A DNA stretch of 64,000 nucleotides from Dendrolimus kikuchii (GCA_019925095.2 CM034388.1:28278934-28342933), one strand, 5' to 3'. Positions 11,411 to 22,004 are shown, counted from the first letter of the stretch. The notes: a model not told the origin generated them from the sequence alone. Program-made: numbers and translations.

Positions 11411-11707
11411 ATTTCGGCTAACGCTGATTTTTTCTACTATTATTCCGCCGCGACGATATCGAGAAGATATTGAGATATTGTGGATTTAGTAGAATACGAA
11501 TTTTTGACACTCGCAATGGAATCGTACTTTGAATATATTCGCAATGTCAAGATATTGAAATAGTAGAATTTGGCTCCTGGTGTTGCAAATGTTCATAGTC
11601 AACACTTTTCATCAGGTGAGCTATCAGCCTGTCTTTTGTCTGTAAAAATGCAACTGTAAAATAATGTTGCGGCACCTCATCCGATACGTTTATGTATCCT
11701 ATGCTAT

Positions 11708-11861
11708 TCTATAAATATTATAAACGCGAAAGTTTGTAAGAATGTATGGATATATGTTTGTTACACTTTCACGCAAAAACTACTGAATGGATTTTGATGA
11801 AACTTTGCAATAATATAGCTTACACATACACCACCTGGGTGAGACAGCGGAGCGCAGCTGG
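11708..11861 (+). mobile_element. Helitron fragment, subfamily C (internally deleted)
   Basis: Starts TCTATAAATATTATAAACGC, keeps the CACGCAAAAACTACTGAATG and GATTTTGATGAAACTTTGCA segments, loses the middle and ends GAGCGCAGCTGG before T. CTGG satisfies the CTRR end rule. The full-length relative is at 21615-21851. Confidence 0.65.
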
Positions 11862-11864
11862 TTC

Positions 11865-12595
11865 CCTGTATAAAGAAGATTGTATGGCTGCTCTAGAGGG
11901 AACCCGGCAAGATTTCCCTTCTGGGCTTTTCGACGTGGGTTTGTTTAAGAACATCATACAATAACTTCGAGGCCGTTCTTAGGCGAGCATAATCATTTCC
12001 ATAAGCTGGACCACCTGCCTATATTTGCCTATTAGGCAATAAAATAGTACAAATAAAGGTTTTACATTAAACATTTGTCAAGATGTTCTTTCTTAGGTGC
12101 TAGTGAGAGAAATTGTGATTTATTGTCCTATGCCGTGTTAATTAATTGCCGTGATACTATGTTGTGTTGCATATTTGAAATCACGACATTGTTATGTAAA
12201 GACATTTTCACTTGGTCTTAGTATTCTTTTGTTTAATGGGTTAATTTTATTTATTGCAAAAAATTGAACACTATTATGTGTTGTTTAGTGCTTAATAAAT
12301 ATTTAAATTAAATTAAATGCTAAAAATAATCTACATATATTTAAATTTAATTTAATTTAGAAAATCCAGCGCTAAACCGCTATCAGTTGGATACGTTTCG
12401 AAAAGATTGACTGCACGCCTCGCAATGGCAACGCTAGTGCGTTGCCCGATATATGTAGTCTTTCTTGTTTCATTAATTAAATGAGCTATAAGTCTGAAAT
12501 GGGGCTTCTTTTGTAATAATTGGGTAGTGGGGAGACTTCAGGTACTTTTTATCATCTTACAAAACGCCTTAGCCGCCTACATTTTGGTCGAGTGT
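11865..12595. other. AT-rich stretch, nothing recognised
   Basis: No repeats shared with the rest of the window and no coding domain. Around 12295-12360 there are AT-only inverted runs (ATTTAAATTAAATTAAAT and its mirror) that could fold but are low complexity. Confidence 0.4.
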
Positions 12596-12596
12596 T

Positions 12597-12735
12597 ACAA
12601 GTGGTAATGAGAGAGAGAGAGATAACACTTTATTGCACACAAATATGTTCTAGGCAATACAATAGGCGGCCTTATCGCTCAAAGCGATTTCTTCCAGGCA
12701 ACCTAAATCAAGGAAATTTGAATCAGGGGATGTAG
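12597..12735 (-). mobile_element. LINE 3' UTR fragment
   Basis: Read on the minus strand: AAATCGCTTTGAGCGATAAG, GGCCGCCTATTGTATTGCC, then TGTGTGCAATAAAGTGTTAT and a (TC)n tail. The hairpin CGCTTTGAGCG followed by GGCCGCC and AATAAAGTG is the familiar 3' UTR of a lepidopteran LINE. No coding part remains. Confidence 0.6.
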
Positions 12736-12847
12736 GTGGTGCAGGAAAAAGGCAATAGATACATAAATACTCAAAGTAATTTAAGAAATTTGTTATATTT
12801 TATAGTCCAATAGTGTATTAATGATTAAACAGAAATTGAAAATATTT

Positions 12848-13085
12848 ACATACATAACTTCACGCCAGTTCCCTTGCGGGGTAGCCTTGCATGACGCCTC
12901 TTGTCATGCACGCTCGTCTGTTGTTAAGGCTCCTGACATCACCTTCTGCCAGTACACGATTTGATCATGGAAGGACTTCTGCATCCATCCCCTTTTGCAT
13001 TGTATATCTGTTTAGTCATTATTTCATCATGCATTCTTTCCACATGCCCGAACCACCGGAGCATTCCTTTCCTTACCTTCACCTC
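12848..13085 (-). mobile_element. LINE 3' end, family RA (copy 2), 12-bp TSD
   Basis: TTGAAAATATTT flanks the insert at 12836-12847 and 13086-13097. The minus strand carries the RA C-terminal coding sequence, but internal deletions remove the NKPEWRSVVRA part and part of the DQIDRVL region, so the frame is broken. The tail is TATGTATG. It extends further 5' than copy 1, to the GNAP-side block before MHDE. Confidence 0.85.
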
Positions 13086-13099
13086 TTGAAAATATTTCT

Positions 13100-13615
13100 A
13101 CCATGATATTTTGAAAATACGATAGTAATAATGTATTCTATCACCCGCTCTTTTATATGAATCTAGTTAAAAAAAATATAGTTAGTTACTTATCATCCAA
13201 GCAGTTGTCTATTATTGGTGACTGGGCCCAACACTTTATTAACGTGGGATATGGGCTTTATATACATATCTTTTAAATCCTTAAGATACAGAAAATATTT
13301 AGAGTAGAATGGAATTGAAACAATTTTGAGACAAACAAGCAAAGATTTTAACAACGATCATCTCTATATAGGTATCGTATAAATAGCAATTAAGATTGAC
13401 ATATTTTGGCAATTATTTTGAAATCACAGACCGTCACATCAGATTTATGTATTGGAATAGAATAGCTATACCTGGCAGTGTATGTATTTTTTTTTAATGA
13501 CATTTCTAATGTTATTGAAATGACGCCTACTTATAATTTTATATTATTGTACTAAATAAAATACTTCAGACTTATGGGAGCTGCATATGTCTAGTCATCA
13601 CAGCGGACAACGAAC
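13100..13615. other. AT-rich stretch, nothing recognised
   Basis: No domain or shared repeat recognised. A short GGGCCCAACACTTTATTAACG segment near 13226 is richer in GC but stands alone. Confidence 0.35.
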
Positions 13616-13628
13616 GACTGACTAGCGC

Positions 13629-13998
13629 TTTTTTTTATTGGACTTGACTTTATGTTGTTGGTCCGAAGACCTTACAACTTTACCGGGGTTTTTGGGGCGA
13701 GTGCCTTCGCGAAGCGAAAGCGCTCGAGCCCGGGGGGGGCAACTTGCTCGAGGGAGCTCCCTAAGGAGTTTTACCTCGGCTGGACTGTTGCCATGAGAGG
13801 GGCATGAATTTAATGATGCCCACCATAGGGCGACACAAAGCACTAATTGAGAATGGGCGACGGGTAATATAAAGCCCGAGGGGAAGGATCCCGGCGGGCC
13901 GGGATCGGTGGTTCGCGGCGGCCTACGCTATCTTGCTGCCGTTTCGCAACGTGTTATGGCTGGGAGACAAGAAACGGCGAAAGAAACTTCCCAGCATT
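13629..13998 (-). mobile_element. Poly(A)-tailed retroposon, family I (copy 1)
   Basis: Bracketed by TGACTAGCGC at 13619-13628 and 13999-14008. Plus strand begins with a poly-T run, so the sense strand is minus with a poly(A) tail. The body has TTGACTTTATGTTGTTGGTC, a GC-rich middle with a GCGAAGCGAAAGCGCTCGAG palindrome-like stretch, and ends with the CGTTTCGCAACGTGTTATGG module and AACGGCGAAAGAAACTTCCC. A close relative without the palindrome stretch is at 55866-56207. No protein recognised. Confidence 0.75.
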
Positions 13999-14008
13999 GA
14001 CTAGCGCA

Positions 14009-14381
14009 TTTTTTTTTTTTGGAGCTGGACCCAGCTGTATAGCCGCAGATTGCTGTTTCAGTGATACCGGACTTTGGGGGCTTCCCGACTCCGTGCGAGC
14101 GGAGGCGTGCAGCCCGGAAGCAGCACGCTCGAGGAGGTACCTCCTGTGAGGTTCGACCTCGGCTCGACCGCTGCAGGGGATTGACTCTATATTGAGAATT
14201 AGCCGTTAAAGGCTGAAAGAGCTAAGCCAACAGGCTGAAGTGATTATTTGGGGACCAATTATCGACTCCGCCGGCGGAGCCGATCCTAGTTTATCATTAC
14301 TATCGCTTCGCAACGTGTTATAGCTGGAGGAGAAGAAGCGGCGGAAGAAACTCTCCAGCAACACGCCTATGCTAATCAAAT
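14009..14381 (-). mobile_element. Second retroposon stacked at the same site, family I-like
   Basis: It starts immediately after the second TGACTAGCGC (13999-14008) with a poly-T run and ends before a third TGACTAGCG (14382-14390). The body differs from copy 1 for most of its length but shares the end module (CGCTTCGCAACGTGTTATAG, AAGAAGCGGCGGAAGAAAC). It looks like an independent insertion into the copy of the target made by its neighbour, or the reverse order. Confidence 0.75.
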
Positions 14382-14389
14382 TGACTAGC

Positions 14390-14870
14390 GTAGCGCGGGA
14401 GCGCGCGTATTAATAGTTGCTCTATCTCACTCGCACATCATCCGTGCCGCTCACACACTGTGCTATACGTTGTATTAGCAGTACGACTTGTTAATACTTG
14501 TACTTAAGGTTACCGTTTCCAAAATAAATCAGTTCACATCAGCACTCGACAGTGAATGCTACTCTCTGCCATCTGAAGTATTATTTAACCTCTACCTCTC
14601 GCTGCTACAGACTTAAATCAAAAGATACACGTTTTTTCCGAAAGTGCAAAAGCTGACAATTTAAATCGTTGCACATGAGCGAAATCGCGCTTAACGCCAA
14701 CTTAATCGTTGGTTGTCAGAAACGTGGACAATGTTAAAGCGCTGGACGGGTTGTTGACACGACCGACCTCCGTGATGTTTTCATAAATATGGAGGAGTGG
14801 GAAAATTAGCAAGCCATGAAATAGAACTCGCTCTATAACTACAAAACTATTAAATACATATTGTAATAAA
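14390..14870. other. Unique stretch between retroposons
   Basis: Starts with a GCGCGGGAGCGCGC palindrome-like run and continues as ordinary sequence. No coding domain or second copy seen. Confidence 0.35.
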
Positions 14871-14879
14871 AGTACGTTT

Positions 14880-15185
14880 TAACGGTTTTAAGCGCGGTGA
14901 TAATAATATATTTGATTTTTATTATTCCGACGTTTCGGCCAATTTTCAGTAGCCGTGATCACGGAAGACAAAGGTGTCAAGTGTCGATGAGTATTGTTAA
15001 AGTTTTATTTAGCCTACCGCCAACTTGTTCATTTTGATTATTTAGTTTGAATTTTGTTTATGGTTATTATTTACTCTATGGAAGCCTAATCTAATTTACC
15101 ACGGCTTCGCAACATGTTGTGGCTTGAAGAGAAGAAGCGGCGCAAGAAATTCTTCAGCAAACATGCCTAGCTCTAATAATTTTAT
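14880..15185 (-). mobile_element. Penelope-like element, 3' terminal region (pLTR-like)
   Basis: On the minus strand this follows the decayed GIY-YIG sequence. It contains the reversed CTTCGCAACATGTTGTGG module, the CTATGGAAGCC block, TTGACACCTTTG and then a conserved fold at 14925-14966 with GTGATCAC, a stem and CGAAACGTCGG. The same sequence is present twice, inverted, at 48622-49140. Penelope-like elements often carry such LTR-like blocks in direct or inverted order. Confidence 0.7.
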
Positions 15186-15189
15186 ATAA

Positions 15190-15700
15190 TAATAAAATGG
15201 GTGGGAGGTGAAATCAAAAGAAATTGTCAATCAAGTTGGTTTGTGTTCCGGTGCACGCAGAAAGAGCTCACAGTGTCTTGAGGTCTGGCAGTTGGTTTTT
15301 GCTGGGTTTGGGTCTTAATAGTTTTGATGATCGGATCCCAAACAGGTGGTACTTGCCAACCATCTTACCTATTGAAATTTGGGTATTTTTATTTCAATAG
15401 CCTCACGCATCATTCTGGGTATGAAACGATTCTCTTTCGCGAGGATTTGTGGTTTATCGAATCTGATGTAGTGGTTGGGTTTATCCAGCGTGTGTTCACT
15501 GATCCCAGAGTTTGTAGACCTTGTTTCATGTCAGCAATGTGTTCTTTTACCCGTGTTTTATACTCCTCTTTGTTTGCCCAATGTCTCCGGCACGGCCGGC
15601 TGCATTCTAAGAGGTCGGGGCTTGGTCTACCTGATGTCGCATGTTCTTCTGAGTGTAGTAGGACATTTTTGATTATAAGATTATTATATTTTTTTGTGTG
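15190..15700 (-). pseudogene. Penelope-like retroelement, decayed GIY-YIG endonuclease
   Basis: Minus-strand frames together read as the C-terminal GIY-YIG nuclease of a Penelope-like reverse transcriptase protein: DIGQTKRS (Y replaced by D in the usual YIGQT), KEHIADMKQG, then SEHTLDKPNHYIRFDKPQIL, AKENRFIPRMMREAIEIK and DPIIKT. These are spread over at least three frames with stops after HG and after FQ, so it is dead. The family protein nicks target DNA and reverse-transcribes its own RNA. The reverse transcriptase domain itself is not present. The 148-aa plus-strand frame here is a shadow. Confidence 0.78.
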
Positions 15701-15759
15701 TTATGTTTTTCACCTGCGATGCCACATCTTTATCATAATCATCTTAGCCTTAAATCCCG

Positions 15760-16185
15760 GTTGTATTTAAGCGTCCGTTTAAGTCACCCAATAGGTGCAT
15801 TAAAAAAAAGTTAAAAATATGTTTTAAAAGTATATTCGCTCCCAACTGCATACAATAAACATGCCAATCAGACGAACCCAGTTTCTCATTCGCAAAAGTC
15901 GATACATAACCGTAACTCCTCCTTATTTATGGTATTGCCGTGAACATAGTCAACATGTAGTAGCGGGTTTTTCGAATTTGCTCCTTTATTTATGTTCGGA
16001 AATGAAAGGTTTTTTTTTAAATAATTCAGAATATGTATAACTATAACTTTTTGCACAGATATTAATATTAATAGATTGATCGTTTATTTTATCTATGTTA
16101 TTATATCAGCCTACAATCTACTGGGCTATTTTTCCATATTTGAAGGGGGTGTACCACTCTGTCTTAATAGGACCAAAGTGATTAA
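15760..16185. other. AT-rich stretch, nothing recognised
   Basis: No shared repeat or coding domain recognised between the Penelope remnant and the next RB copy. Confidence 0.35.
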
Positions 16186-16186
16186 T

Positions 16187-16420
16187 TTTTATTGCAGGAG
16201 ATCAGCAGACGGCCCACTTGATGAAAAGCGGTTACCCTGGTCACTAATGCCGGAACACAACTCAAGGTTGTTATGGCGACATACTTTAGACCAGGGATGG
16301 TAGTCATCCAGTCGGGTAAATTCCCTATCTCCTGGCTGTGGGTTGTTAAGTCGCCTCTTACGACAGGCCGCCCGGCCGCAGGAAATTCTATTCTTTCTCC
16401 GTTCCTGCACGGGTAAAATT
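16187..16420 (-). mobile_element. Retroposon RB (copy 2), internally deleted
   Basis: Antisense copy that runs from TTTATTGCAGGAGATCAGCA through GCGGTTACCC directly into TGGTCACTAATGCCGGAACA, so about 100 bp of the usual RB body is missing. It ends at TCTCCGTTCCTGCACGG. The overlapping minus-strand frames of 101 and 126 aa are repeat-derived and not genes. Confidence 0.8.
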
Positions 16421-16429
16421 TGAATTTGG

Positions 16430-16640
16430 CTGACTTCGCATATGGATATCTTGACGTTTTCTTCATCGCGCGTGTACATGACACGTCGCCGCATACAGCA
16501 GCAGCAGCAGCTGTTCTGGCAAAGTTCGCAACAAGTAGAATAAAAGCGCAGCGGTGGCGCACACGCGTCTGCTATGCGGTGCCGTCTAAATGAGCGCTAA
16601 CTATGGTTTCTTTCACGGCTTGCATGTGGTAGTTTAATCA
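16430..16640. other. Short unique stretch with (CAG)n run
   Basis: ACACGTCGCCGCATACAGCA opens a run of about five CAG triplets at 16493-16510, then a GC-rich segment with GCGGTGGCGCACACGCG. It is the only such sequence in the window. A host exon cannot be supported because no consistent frame is bounded by splice-like sites. Confidence 0.3.
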
Positions 16641-16647
16641 ACATATA

Positions 16648-17125
16648 CAGTGTAAACTCCATGTAACGTCACTCGATTTAACGACAAACTCCCTTAAGCG
16701 TCGAAATCACTTGGCTTTGATTGGTTTAGCTTGTCTTCCATACAATAATATACTCCATATAGCATTACACCCACTCTCAATAACGACAACAATTAAGTAA
16801 TAAAAAGTAGTTTTTAAGGCCCAAATTAGTAAAAACTGCGCAGCTGTGTCCGTTCTTTTATCTTTTTATTATCCTAGCCCGTTATAAACCCGATTGTCGG
16901 AATCATGCATACCGAAATTTCTAAGAAATTCCGAAATACCGACATTTCTAAGTACTTCCTTTATCACCAAGATGCCTCAATATCGCAAGATATGAATAAG
17001 ATAAGTAAAAAATACAACAAAATTACTGGTGCAGCAAAAGAAGTCAGACAAAAGTAACAGACTTCTCTCCATTTAACGACAACTCTATATTACGCCATAA
17101 AATGTACAGTCCTTTCAGTGTCCTT
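16648..17125. mobile_element. pogo/Tigger-like MITE
   Basis: The left end CAGTGTAAACTCCATGTAAC follows TA and continues with ATTTAACGACAAACTCCCTT, the repeated 'ACGACA...CTC' end structure typical of pogo/Tigger elements. The right end has the mirrored pattern (CATTTAACGACAACTCTA and TTATATAGAGTTCG) but is decayed and lacks a clean CACTG. No transposase frame; length about 480 bp. Confidence 0.55.
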
Positions 17126-17301
17126 ATATAGAGTTCGTGCGGTTTAATAGTTTAGAAAAAAAATATTTCGCATTCGTATTATTAGTAAACTGTATTTGTC
17201 ATTCAACGCGCGACTACTGAACTTTATACTCCAGCAAGATACTGAAATGGAACTGTCACGAAAGTCTATGATAGTAACAGCGTCTGGTTTAGTTCCTAAT
17301 A

Positions 17302-17742
17302 TCTATACATATAAAAATCAATTGCTGTTCGTTAGTCTCGCTAAAACTCGAGAACGATTGGACTGGCTTTGACTAATTTTGGTTTTGAATTATTTGTCGA
17401 AGTCCAGGGAAGGTTTAAAAGGTGAGTAAATATGAAAAAAATGCTTGGAATATAGTAAAAACAACAATTTTGATATCTCTTAGAAACTATTCCTACCTAT
17501 CAAATATTTGGTGTTCGTACCGTCGTTTAGAAATCAATTAAATTTAAAAGTCGTTCGGAAATCAATTTAAATTTAAAAGTGGTCTTTTTTTCATTGTTTT
17601 GGTTTTGAATGTCAAACGTTTGATGTTCGTTCCGGTTAAGTTTTGACCATATCTTTTACTAAAGTTGAAATATTTTGCAATTATCATTCAGCTTTTTTAT
17701 TTATTGATTCTGAGGCGGTACGAAGTTTGCCGGGTCAGCTAG
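17302..17742 (+). mobile_element. Non-autonomous Helitron, subfamily D
   Basis: Starts TCTATACATATAAAAATCAA after A (17301) and ends GTTTGCCGGGTCAGCTAG before T (17743). A GGCGG/TGCC imperfect hairpin precedes the end. The body includes the common GGACTGGCTTTGACTAATTT segment and is 441 bp long. No Rep/helicase coding sequence. Confidence 0.75.
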
Positions 17743-17744
17743 TT

Positions 17745-18675
17745 TTCACTAAAAATCGGGGTACCGTTTCAGATCGCGTTCGAGACGAACATTCAAACAA
17801 ACTGACAGACAAATATTCTATTTTTAGGCATCATATAAATAATAATTTTTACTTACATTTCGAAAACACAGACATTAATTTTATTTATTGGTTATTCATT
17901 ATGCAATAATATAATATATTCACTAAACATTCTAAATGTTTAGTCGATTGTCAAACGCTTGCTTGAGTTTTGAAAGCCGCGCGGCCTGTCTAGAGCACAT
18001 CCGGTGTTGCCAACGGTATTAAAACTATTTTTAAAGCTAAAAAAAGGTCAACATAATTGCATGTAGATGTTTTAACGTATATTCTATACAGAGATGGATT
18101 CGAGTTTATAAGACTTACGTAGACATTTTAGCAAATATCGAACACTTCGAAAACCATCATATCCATTTAGGCAGTGTTTTTCAACATGTGGATCGCGACC
18201 TCCACAGCCTCTATAAGGGGGTAATAACTTATAATAAAGTATTATCTATGTTGTAACTTTGCACTTGCACCATTAAAAAAATAGACATAGTAAATGACAG
18301 TACTAATGTCAAACTATGTCACTGTCCAGAGAGATTTAAAAAAAAGCTGTAACGGCGGTTAAGTGGCTCTCGTTCAAATTTCGAAAATATCAGCTGATCA
18401 TAATTCTTTTATTAATATTATTTCATACGTTTCAAAACTTCCTTTAACGTTATTAAATTAAATACGTGTCCCCGCTGGGGACCAAGGCTACCCTTACTTT
18501 GCCTAAGAAAACCTATATAACCAAGCCAACATATACCAGATGCGGGCAATTACCGATCTGGCTAATATTAGAGCTGTGGAACTACAGTGTACCCTTTGTG
18601 CATAGAAGTCCACCGGTTGTCATGGAACAGATTAAATACATTATATACCACATCATTGTCTTGTATAGTTCATTG
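17745..18675. other. Mostly unique stretch with a hAT-like end at 18174
   Basis: CAGTGTTTTTCAACATGTGG at about 18174 followed by ATCGCGACC matches the style of a hAT terminal repeat (CAGTG...TCGCGACC), but no matching right end with an 8-bp duplication was found. The remainder has no recognised domain. Confidence 0.35.
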
Positions 18676-18676
18676 A

Positions 18677-19375
18677 CCCTTTTTTTTCTTTTTTCCTCGC
18701 CTTATGCCAGGGCTATGGGTATATGACCTAGCCTCTCCGCAGCCCTGGCAGGCATGGGCCCCCCTCACGGGGCCTCTTCCATTGCCGGGGACTCATCACC
18801 CGACATCATCATGCTCTCTTTGGCGTGGGGAGGTCTGTAATGCGCCCCACGGGAGGAGAGATGAGCGCGCACGGAATACTCGCGCTCTCATCTCGACGGC
18901 ATATGCGAGTGAGTGAGAACCCCTATACCCCAAGGGGCTCTACCCGCGCCGTCCGCTTACGGTGGCCGAAGGTCAAAATCCGCCCTTCGGCGTCGGCGCG
19001 TCCTCCTTTGGCGGGAGCGGAGCAAAGATGTCCGCTCACGCTCCCGCTTCTCCTCCTTCGCAAGCATAACGCGCTCGCAGAAGGAGCAGACGGCGTCCCA
19101 TCCGGTTGAGCTCCCGACCATGGTGCGTACCACGGCCGGGAGCGAGAGGTCAAATCCGGTGACGGCGACGAAGTTTCGGCGCTGCTCTGTCCAGGCAGGA
19201 CACTCCTGGAGTGTGTGCAGCGCCGTATCCTCGTTGCCGGTGTCGCAATGATGGCACCCTCGGGTCAGCTTACGGCCTAGGCGACACAGGTACTGACAGA
19301 GAAGACAGACTGACGCCGTAACGCGTTACGTAACAAAGCGGTTTACCCTCCCATAAGAAGTTATCACTTCAATAA
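18677..19375 (-). pseudogene. R1-type LINE, 3' end with CCHC zinc knuckle
   Basis: Minus strand. It ends in an A-rich tail (T-rich at 18677-18690). The 5' part encodes the C-terminus of an R1-clade reverse transcriptase protein: a zinc knuckle CHHC, then EDTALHTLQEC at about 19220-19255 (C-x2-C...H-x4-C), then WTEQRRNFVAVTGFDLSLPA, WDAVCSFCERVM and a basic tail. R1-clade proteins use this knuckle in nucleic-acid binding during integration. The copy is 5'-truncated, lacking endonuclease and reverse transcriptase. The 3' UTR matches 8700-9130. Plus-strand frames of 94 and 112 aa are shadows. Confidence 0.85.
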
Positions 19376-19379
19376 ATAA

Positions 19380-19780
19380 ATAAAAAATGTCACTTAAATC
19401 TAATAGCCTCTGAACCTCACCCCTCGATATGTCAAGGCATTCTTTAATGTAATATAAAATATGAAATAACTTTTGATGACACCAATTCCTTTCAAAAACT
19501 GTTATTTTCCCAGCGTCAGTAAATTGTAAAGCGTCTTTACGGCGTTCGCGGCATAGCGAGTATAAAAATGTACGGTAACACGTCGCATGCCGTTCCTGAG
19601 AGCAATTTGCATTAATGTTACCTGTCTGAACGCTGGAGTGAGATGAGCCGAGAAAAAGTGCACTTTATAGGCGACGCGTGCAATCGTCGCCGCATACGAA
19701 ATCTGTATGAAGAATACAAATGTATTTCAAGATATTTTATCGGCAAATACGTTTTACTGGAGTTCGGCGTTAGTAAATTT
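19380..19780. other. Unique stretch, nothing recognised
   Basis: Ordinary AT-rich sequence without a shared repeat or coding domain. Confidence 0.35.
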
Positions 19781-19920
19781 TTTTATTTTTTTTATTGCAT
19801 CAGTTCAGCAGACATGCTGACGGGCCACCTGATTTAAAGTGGTTAGTACAGCCTATGGACATTTGTAACAGTGGTAATAATGTGCTGTCGCTCTCTAAAG
19901 GGAGACTAGAACCTGACCAC

Positions 19921-20817
19921 CATAGCTGGGCACCGTTAATCAAATAGTTAACTTCGTTAATCGCTAATCCGTTACTGAAAAAGTTAACTTCGTTAAGAGT
20001 TAAAGCGTTACATTTCAGAAAATTTAACGCAAGTTAACGTTAATTGTTAATCCGTTAACATGTCATAAAGATTGCATCTTCTTATAATTACTGTTGGTTC
20101 TGAAAGTTAACAGGTTAGAAACAAGAAAAGACGGGTATAATTATTAGAGTGTTTAATATAGGCATGTTGACAAACAATGTTTTTTCATTCATTTGGATTA
20201 GGTTTAGAATTTATTTTATTAAGATAGACTATTTGCGTTCTGGACGAAACAGTAATTAGACGAACTAATTTTAAAACGATTTGATAGTAATATAATGATA
20301 TAATATAGTAATATAATGACCAATTGCTACATAGACCACTTACATCTTAGACGAAATGATACTAACACTTCCAATTTATGTGTCAATTTAGTCATCTGGC
20401 ATAATATGAATATTCCCCTTCATGAACATTAATATGTTGAAGTTCTCGTCTGAAAGCGAGGCTCGTTTCGGCTGTAGTATATCCTTGCCCGTGGAGAAAA
20501 GACGTTCAACTGCAGCGCTTGAGGGTATAGCAGTATTATATTTAATAAACAGATTTTCGAATATCTGTTCCCCGAGGAATGCCGCATCATTTAGCGATTC
20601 TTTCGACTTTGTGTCTAGCCACATTTTGACGAGACTTTGAGCTTTGCTCTTTAAAGATTTGTTGCTGGATTAACGATTAACGGACTTTGGGAAATTTAAT
20701 GGAAGTTAACGAGTCCGTTAACATATTTTTAAGGTAATTTAAAACTTAATCCGTTACTCGAAATGTTAACTAGGTTAATTAACGATTAACGGATTAACGA
20801 GTTAATGCCCAGCTATG
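19921..20817 (-). mobile_element. Complete hAT-type DNA transposon, 897 bp
   Basis: Perfect 12-bp terminal inverted repeats, CATAGCTGGGCA at 19921-19932 and TGCCCAGCTATG at 20806-20817. The 8-bp TSD CTGACCAC lies at 19913-19920 and 20818-20825 and fits the hAT target pattern nTnnnnAn. Many subterminal GTTAAC/TTAACG repeats occur near both ends (19935-20060 and 20670-20805), likely transposase-binding sites. Only the C-terminal end of the transposase remains, so it is non-autonomous. Confidence 0.95.
20388..20624 (-). pseudogene. hAT transposase C-terminal dimerisation domain remnant
   Basis: The 78-residue minus-strand frame ends in the hAT family dimerisation signature: YNTAIPSSAAVERLFSTGKD, then ILQPKRASLSDENFNILMF. 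In full hAT transposases (about 600 residues) this region follows the RNase H-like catalytic core and mediates oligomerisation. The catalytic residues and the BED finger are missing. It lies inside the 897-bp hAT element, consistent with an internal deletion derivative. The stop follows MPDD. Confidence 0.9.
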
Positions 20818-20999
20818 CTGACCACTAATACTGGATCACAACTCAAGGTCATTATAGCGGCATACTCTAGATCAGGGGTTGGAGCCACCAAGGCGGGCAA
20901 ACACCCTACCACCTGGCTGCGGGGTGTTTTTGTCGCCTCTTACGACAGTGGAAAATTGGATTCTTTCTCCGTTCTGCTATATACCACGAGAGCGGGACA

Positions 21000-21400
21000 A
21001 AGCAGGTGTACTCTATAAATAGCAAAGTAGGCTACAAGTTGCAGGGCATAAAAATTTGATTATAAAATAATGATACACCGTGACGTTGAACCGTAACATT
21101 ATACAAGAAAATCAGTTATAAAAACAATCCATAAAATTTTACGATATTGACCCAGAATATTCCTCGGTTATGCCTACTGGCCTGAAAGTAGTAATTTTAG
21201 GGACTTTCCATACAAAATTAACGCTTTTATCTTTGCGTTTTCAATTATCCGTACTTTATATCGATTATGGGGTGCTCAAATTGTGGGCTCAAACATATCA
21301 TTTAACAAGTGTTGTGGGTTTTCTTTCACGTGTATTAAAGTCCTACGGTCAGCGGATCAGTGTTGCTAGGTTTATTAAAATCCCTAAAAAATAATAATCC
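21000..21400. other. Unique stretch, nothing recognised
   Basis: No repeat shared within the window and no coding domain. A 74-residue frame at 21170-21394 has no recognisable features. Confidence 0.35.
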
Positions 21401-21402
21401 TA

Positions 21403-21611
21403 TCTTAATATATATAAATTACTTGTCACGTTGTTTGTCCGCGATGGACTCCTAAACTACTGGACCGATTTTATTCAAATTTGCACACCGCGTGCAGTTT
21501 GATCCGACTTGAAAGATAGGATAGCTTACATTTGGACCCGGTAGGTGGCGCTGGAATCGGGTTCTAAATTTTATTTCTTCAGGGTAGAACAACGTCTGCC
21601 GAGACAGCTAG
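21403..21611 (+). mobile_element. Non-autonomous Helitron, subfamily B (copy 3)
   Basis: TCTTAATATATATAAATTAC at the left end follows A (21402), and the right end CTGCCGAGACAGCTAG precedes T (21612). 209 bp. The next Helitron begins 3 bp further on. Confidence 0.85.
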
Positions 21612-21614
21612 TAA

Positions 21615-21851
21615 CCTATAAATATTATAAAAGCGAAAGTTTGTAAGAATGTATGTATGGATATATGTTTGTTCCTATTTCACGCAAAAACTACTGAATG
21701 GATTTTGATGAAACTTTATAGAAATATAGCTTACACATCAGAATAACACATGGGCTATAATTTATAAAGATATAATGAGAGATAAGATGTGAATTATCCA
21801 GAATATGACGATTTTCTATAACCACGCGGGTGAAGCTGCGAGCGCAGCTAG
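21615..21851 (+). mobile_element. Non-autonomous Helitron, subfamily C (near full length)
   Basis: Left end CCTATAAATATTATAAAAGC (TC changed to CC) after A (21614); right end GAGCGCAGCTAG before T (21852). The body holds CACGCAAAAACTACTGAATG, GAATAACACATGGGCTATAA and ACCACGCGGGTGAAGCTGCG, whose GC-rich part forms the terminal hairpin. Confidence 0.78.
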
Positions 21852-22004
21852 TGATAATATATTTTCTAAATTTAGGCAGCGATATTTATAGAATGGGGAA
21901 GGCATTTTTGACACATTTATAACAAAATTGTAGAATTCCAAAAATGCCGCGTCTGTATTATACATTGAATCCATTAAAAATACAACTGGAATACACTATC
22001 GACG

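Larger units (their letters stand above)
19782..20992 (-). mobile_element. Retroposon RB (copy 3), split by a hAT element
   Basis: Left part 19782-19920 runs from the T-rich end through CTGACGGGCCACC and GGGAGACTAGAACCTGACCAC. Right part 20826-20992 resumes with TAATACTGGATCACAACTCA and ends near TTCTTTCTCCGTTCTGC. Removing the hAT and one 8-bp duplicate restores the normal RB order seen in other copies. Confidence 0.85.

Noticed and set aside
15324..15770. 148-residue plus-strand open frame
   Set aside because: It lies antisense to the decayed Penelope GIY-YIG sequence, which explains the region better.
16430..16570. Host exon with a glutamine or alanine run from (CAG)n
   Set aside because: The frame is shared with antisense RB sequence and there is no consistent splice-bounded frame.
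18174..18310. Complete hAT MITE starting CAGTGTTTTTCAAC
   Set aside because: Only the left end is convincing; no mirrored right end or 8-bp duplication was found.
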